From the NCBI GenBank assembly GCA_016218185.1, contig JACREP010000011.1, forward strand, positions 1 to 13,820: a stretch of DNA of 13,820 nucleotides, read 5' to 3'. Below the pieces are notes generated by a model. That model did no database searches. It was given only the letters and a program-made list of their open reading frames with translations, and was not told the DNA's origin. Made by a program: the position numbers and the translations under genes. Each line of letters starts with the position of its first letter. The stretch's first letter is position 1. The DNA is from Candidatus Gottesmanbacteria bacterium. GTDB lineage: Bacteria > Patescibacteriota > Microgenomatia > UBA10105 > UBA927. Shown here in pieces: positions 11,761-13,820 of the stretch.

Positions 11761-11880
11761 CCCGCCTGAGGTCGCCAACAGAAATTTAGATCCGTCTTCA
11801 GAGAAATTGGTCTCAACGTCTTTTGATTTACGTTTCCCAAAGAATGAAGCCGGACAAAATTTTGTTGGCTCCCCGGCGGG
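11761..11880. repeat. 120-bp MITE-like repeat, copy 2
   Basis: Same length, orientation and ends as the copy at 2208-2327, and identical over long stretches including ATTTAGATCCGTCTTCAGAG and GACAAAATTTTGTTGGCTCC. The middle differs (TTTTGATTTACGTTTCCCAAAG). The flank before the left end is TTTAGGTCG here and TTGAGGTCG at copy 3. Confidence 0.87.
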
Positions 11881-11928
11881 GCTCCCTTGCGGCCGGCACC
11901 CGCAATATCTACAATACGACGCGCGAAG

Positions 11929-12064
11929 GGGAACAGATTTTTTGGCAACCTGAAGATTTGCGTGTACTGTGGAGTATATCCTTCGGAGCAAATCTTCATT
12001 TAGTGAGGCAGGGAATGAACCGTGAGAGTTAAATGCTCGCCGAGCGGCCAAAAAATCTGTTCCC
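11929..12064. other. Nested inverted-repeat structure (candidate structured RNA or small mobile element)
   Basis: Perfect 18-bp outer arms, GGGAACAGATTTTTTGGC (11929-11946) and GCCAAAAAATCTGTTCCC (12047-12064), enclose a second stem of perfect 11-bp arms, TGAAGATTTGC (11951-11961) and GCAAATCTTCA (11988-11998). A third smaller hairpin is possible at about 12022-12046 (GTGAG with CTCGC, then GCTCG with GAGC). The outer stem continues imperfectly outward (GACGC.GCG against GACGCTCCGCG). The whole would fold as a multi-branch structure of about 136-165 nt. It encodes no convincing protein. It follows the 120-bp repeat by 48 bp. It could be a non-coding RNA, or a non-autonomous element end; no family was recognised. 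Confidence 0.6.
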
Positions 12065-12084
12065 GTAGCGCGGAGCGTCATTTA

Positions 12085-12413
12085 TGCGGCAGGACCCGGC
12101 GTAGGAGCGGGTATTTACTCAAAGCTAGGAAAGAAGAACACAAAAAGTGTTCAATAATTCTCTTTTTCTTCCACAAACAATCCATAACTGTTCGTTACTC
12201 AATATATATTGCGGTAATTTATTTTGGAGAAACAGGGACTATATCAAACATGACTATCCTAGAGTAAATAGGGGAGGCATACCGGTTGGCAGACGACTCT
12301 CAAGAGCGCCACAGCTGGTAAGAAACACTCGGTAAATCCTCGGCAAATCCGTTGGAGCTTAGGCCGCATCCGGGAATAACATGATCGTTTTTTTTTACTT
12401 GAAGATGCGGCAC
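12085..12413. other. Gene-free AT-richer stretch, nothing recognised
   Basis: No frame here has a start signal or protein-like composition. Small features only: a 6-bp hairpin GAACAC/GTGTTC (about 12136-12152), the near-duplicate CTCGGTAAATC / CTCGGCAAATC, a run of nine T (about 12388-12396), and GCCGCATC pairing with GATGCGGC around that T-run. A tRNA-like stretch near 12285 does not fold as a tRNA. Confidence 0.5.
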
Positions 12414-12414
12414 A

Positions 12415-12463
12415 AAGGGTCGTATCCATAAATAACTAAGAAGTTATTTATGGACGAACCCTT
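12415..12463. repeat. 22-bp stem hairpin
   Basis: The inner arms CCATAAATAACT and AGTTATTTATGG are perfect over 12 bp with a short AAGA-like loop. The outer AAGGGT and ACCCTT also pair, with a small internal mismatch between. TGGACGAACC from the right arm recurs 20 bp later (12471-12480). No T-run follows on either strand, so it is called a palindromic repeat rather than a terminator. Confidence 0.7.
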
Positions 12464-12513
12464 AGCACTCTGGACGAACCAGCGCCACGCTGAGAAGAAG
12501 ATGTTGAGGTCGC

Positions 12514-12633
12514 CCCGCCTGAGGTCGCTAACGAAAATTTAGATCCGTCTTCAGAGAAATTGGTCGTACCGTCTTCTAGTTCACCATCCCAAAAGAGTGA
12601 AGCCGGACTAAATTTTGTTGGCTCCCCGGCGGG
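12514..12633. repeat. 120-bp MITE-like repeat, copy 3
   Basis: Third 120-bp copy in the same orientation, with the same CCCGCC/GGCGGG ends. It differs from the others at a few positions (GCTAACG, TTGGTCGTACCG, GGACTAAATTT) and in the middle. It lies about 145 bp beyond the end of rplL. Confidence 0.87.
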
Positions 12634-12684
12634 CCTCCCCGCACGGTAACGCTATCGTCTCCGCTTTACTTCAATTCAACTTTT

Positions 12685-12760
12685 GCTCCCCGTACGCCCT
12701 TACCGTTCGCCTTTTCAGAACTGTTCGTTCACGGCTCACGGTGCGGGCCAACGGGGCAGC
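12685..12760. repeat. Imperfect palindrome beyond the end of rplL
   Basis: GCTCCCCGTACGCCCTTACCG on the left compares with GCTGCCCCGTTGGCCCGCACCG, the reverse complement of the right end (shown here in part). It lies 18 bp past the rplL stop in the direction of transcription, so it could reduce read-through from the ribosomal genes. Its right half resembles that of the element at 2472-2573. Confidence 0.55.
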
Positions 12761-12778
12761 TCAGGTTGACAGAAAGTA

Positions 12779-13168
12779 TTATTTTAATTCAATCTTCGCG
12801 CCTGCCGCTTCCAGTTTCTTTTTGGCTTCCTCGGCCGTTGCTTTGTTGACACCCGTTAATACCTCTTTGGGTGCAGACTCGACGAGTGTTTTTGCTTCCT
12901 GAAGCCCCAACGTCGGGACGAGTTCGCGCACCGCTTTGATCGCGCCGATTTTGTTGGCGCCTGCTGCTGCCAATACGACATTAAAGACGGTTTGCTCCTC
13001 CTTTGGTTCTCCCGCATCAGACGCGGCTGCCGGAGCGGCTCCTGCCACTGCCACCGGTGCAGCACTGACGCCGAACTTTTCCTCCAATGCTTTGACCAAA
13101 TCTGCAAGCTCCAGAACAGTCATCTCCTCAACTGCTTTTAAAATATCGTCTTTGGTTAATTTTGCCAT
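12779..13168 (-). CDS. rplL: Ribosomal protein L7/L12
   Basis: 129 residues, the normal length. The N-terminal dimerisation helices (MAKLTKDDILKAVEEMTVLE), an Ala/Pro-rich hinge (AAPVAVAGAAPAAASDAG) and the C-terminal factor-binding domain (TVFNVVLAAAGANKIGAIKA, then VRELVPTLGLQEAKTLVE, ending GAKIELK) are all present. As a multimeric stalk on L10 it recruits translation GTPases to the large subunit. GGGAGGT about 8 nt upstream is a clear Shine-Dalgarno. It lies downstream of rplJ on the same strand, the standard rplJ-rplL order, with a palindromic repeat filling the roughly 100-bp gap. Confidence 0.97.
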   Translation of the reverse strand: MAKLTKDDILKAVEEMTVLELADLVKALEEKFGVSAAPVAVAGAAPAAASDAGEPKEEQTVFNVVLAAAGANKIGAIKAVRELVPTLGLQEAKTLVESAPKEVLTGVNKATAEEAKKKLEAAGAKIELK

Positions 13169-13192
13169 AATTCACACCTCCCTTCGGTCGGT

Positions 13193-13269
13193 TGTCATTG
13201 CGAGGATCCGCCAGCTGGCGGAAACGAAGCAATCTTGTTTGAGATCGCCACGCTTCGCTCGCGATGACA
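13193..13269. repeat. TGTCATTGCGAG repeat, copy D
   Basis: TGTCATTGCGAGGATCCGCC at the left and GCTCGCGATGACA at the right pair, with the nested perfect palindrome CCGCCAGCTGGCGG (13208-13221) as in copy A. It fills most of the gap between rplJ and rplL, inside a transcript expected to carry both, and ends 2 bp before the rplJ stop codon. Confidence 0.85.
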
Positions 13270-13271
13270 GA

Positions 13272-13814
13272 TTAGGTTGTCTTTTTTTCCCTTACTGCCT
13301 GTAGTCCCCACACCAATCTATTAATATTCCACGACAGGGCATAATGGAGTCCTTGGATTGGCGCGTTGAGCTGGCCCACGATCTGTGCCAGCAACTGTTG
13401 GCGGCCGGGGATGGTCGAGAGTCTGGCGACCTCTGACTCGGTTAACAGAGTAGCGCCCAATAAACCTGCTTTGGGTTTGCCCACACCGGCAGTTTTGAAA
13501 AACTTCAGAAGCTCTTTAAGCGGCGCTACCTCGTCGGCAAAGGAGAACAATGTCGCCGTTGTGCCGGTAAGAAATCCTGTGAAGGTCTCACCTTGTTGTT
13601 CTTTTACAAGGTGAGACCTTTTCTGGCCCAATGCCTTCAGAAGCAAGCGGTTTTTCGTGACCACGAATTCTCCCTCGGTTTTCTTTAAAAGTTTTCGCAG
13701 CTCTTCCAGCTGCTTGTGTTTGAGACCGCGGTAGTCGGCCAAAAACAGCGCTTTGGCGCGGCTGAATTTATCGGTGAGTTCCTTGACGGTATCGATTTTC
13801 TTTTGGGTAGCCAT
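13272..13814 (-). CDS. rplJ: Ribosomal protein L10 with an in-frame hairpin insertion
   Basis: 180 residues. The N-terminus (MATQKKIDTVKELTDKFSRA, then ALFLADYRGL) and FVVTKNRLLLKAL match L10, which anchors L7/L12 dimers to 23S rRNA to form the stalk. FTGFLTGTTATLFSFADEVAPLKEL is the matching middle strand, followed by VGKPKAGLLGATLL and the stalk-binding C-terminal helix. Between LLLKALGQ and FTGFL the protein has KRSHLVKEQQGETF, encoded by the AAGGT-NNN-ACCTT hairpin at 13582-13620; ordinary L10 proteins have a helix-loop there with no such sequence. The start is 6 bp from the window edge, so the Shine-Dalgarno and any L10 autoregulatory leader are outside. Confidence 0.95.
   Translation of the reverse strand: MATQKKIDTVKELTDKFSRAKALFLADYRGLKHKQLEELRKLLKKTEGEFVVTKNRLLLKALGQKRSHLVKEQQGETFTGFLTGTTATLFSFADEVAPLKELLKFFKTAGVGKPKAGLLGATLLTESEVARLSTIPGRQQLLAQIVGQLNAPIQGLHYALSWNINRLVWGLQAVREKKTT
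13582..13620. repeat. Short-form AAGGT-NNN-ACCTT hairpin inside rplJ, copy 5
   Basis: AAGGTCTCACCTTGT (13582-13596) and ACAAGGTGAGACCTT (13606-13620) form a perfect 15-bp stem with a 9-nt loop. Exactly 39 bp (13 codons); on the coding (minus) strand it reads RSHLVKEQQGETF, the same phase as the copies in the CoA fusion gene. Confidence 0.92.
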
Positions 13815-13820
13815 AAAAAA

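Noticed and set aside
12136..12175. Intrinsic terminator at GAACAC/GTGTTC followed by a T-rich stretch
   Set aside because: The stem is only 6 bp of mixed A/T and the T-rich part is 10 nt away and broken; no gene on the plus strand needs it.
12022..12335. Two overlapping plus-strand frames of 81 and 62 codons in the gene-free region
   Set aside because: No ribosome binding site, unnatural composition, and the first begins inside the nested inverted-repeat structure.
12276..12350. tRNA-Leu-like stretch (GGTTGGCAGAC, then CTCTCAAGAG)
   Set aside because: The flanks of the supposed anticodon loop do not pair, there is no TTCGANTC T-loop and no acceptor stem closes.

Overview
The window is most likely from a bacterium of the Candidate Phyla Radiation (Patescibacteria, possibly a Parcubacteria-type lineage); this is inferred from gene content and style, not proven. 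UGA is used as a stop (glgA ends in TGA), which argues against the UGA-recoding groups Gracilibacteria and Absconditabacteria. Genes are tightly packed, many starts lack a Shine-Dalgarno (SD) sequence, and short palindromic repeats are scattered between and inside genes.

Layout. 1-1829 (+): the end of a GT4 glycosyltransferase and a glycogen/starch synthase (glgA), followed by a small four-helix-bundle-like protein (1842-2159). 2160-2591 has no intact gene: it holds a 120-bp repeat, a remnant of an rpiB start and a palindromic element. 2592-3785 (+): rpiB and rpe. 3786-5749 (+): an accessory stretch (methyltransferase, CopG-like antitoxin, unknown 120-aa protein) set between rpe and tkt, with copies of the rpe 3' end flanking the first two genes. 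5750-9036 (+): transketolase and transaldolase. With rpiB and rpe these make a complete non-oxidative pentose phosphate pathway. 9039-9299 (-): small coiled-coil protein. 9356-10381 (+): an archaeal-type phosphopantetheine adenylyltransferase fused to a DUF359 (GTP-dependent dephospho-CoA kinase) domain. 10487-11389 (+): a galT-family nucleotidyltransferase. 11419-11619 (-): MerR/excisionase-like HTH protein. 11620-12778: 1.1 kb without genes, rich in repeats and inverted structures. 12779-13814 (-): rplL and rplJ (L7/L12 and L10).

The most striking feature is that housekeeping genes carry in-frame palindromic insertions. A hairpin family built from paired AAGGT-NNN-ACCTT units lies in frame twice in the CoA fusion gene and once in rplJ, encoding nearly the same peptide each time (RSHL..QGETF), and occurs in a longer form in two intergenic gaps. 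Transketolase holds four different palindromic insertions, transaldolase a roughly 161-bp one, and rpiB and rpe one each. The lengths that can be delimited are mostly multiples of three (21, 33, 36, 39, 102, 114). This resembles the logic of the Rickettsia palindromic elements.

No CRISPR array, rRNA, convincing tRNA, transposase, integrase or defence system was recognised.
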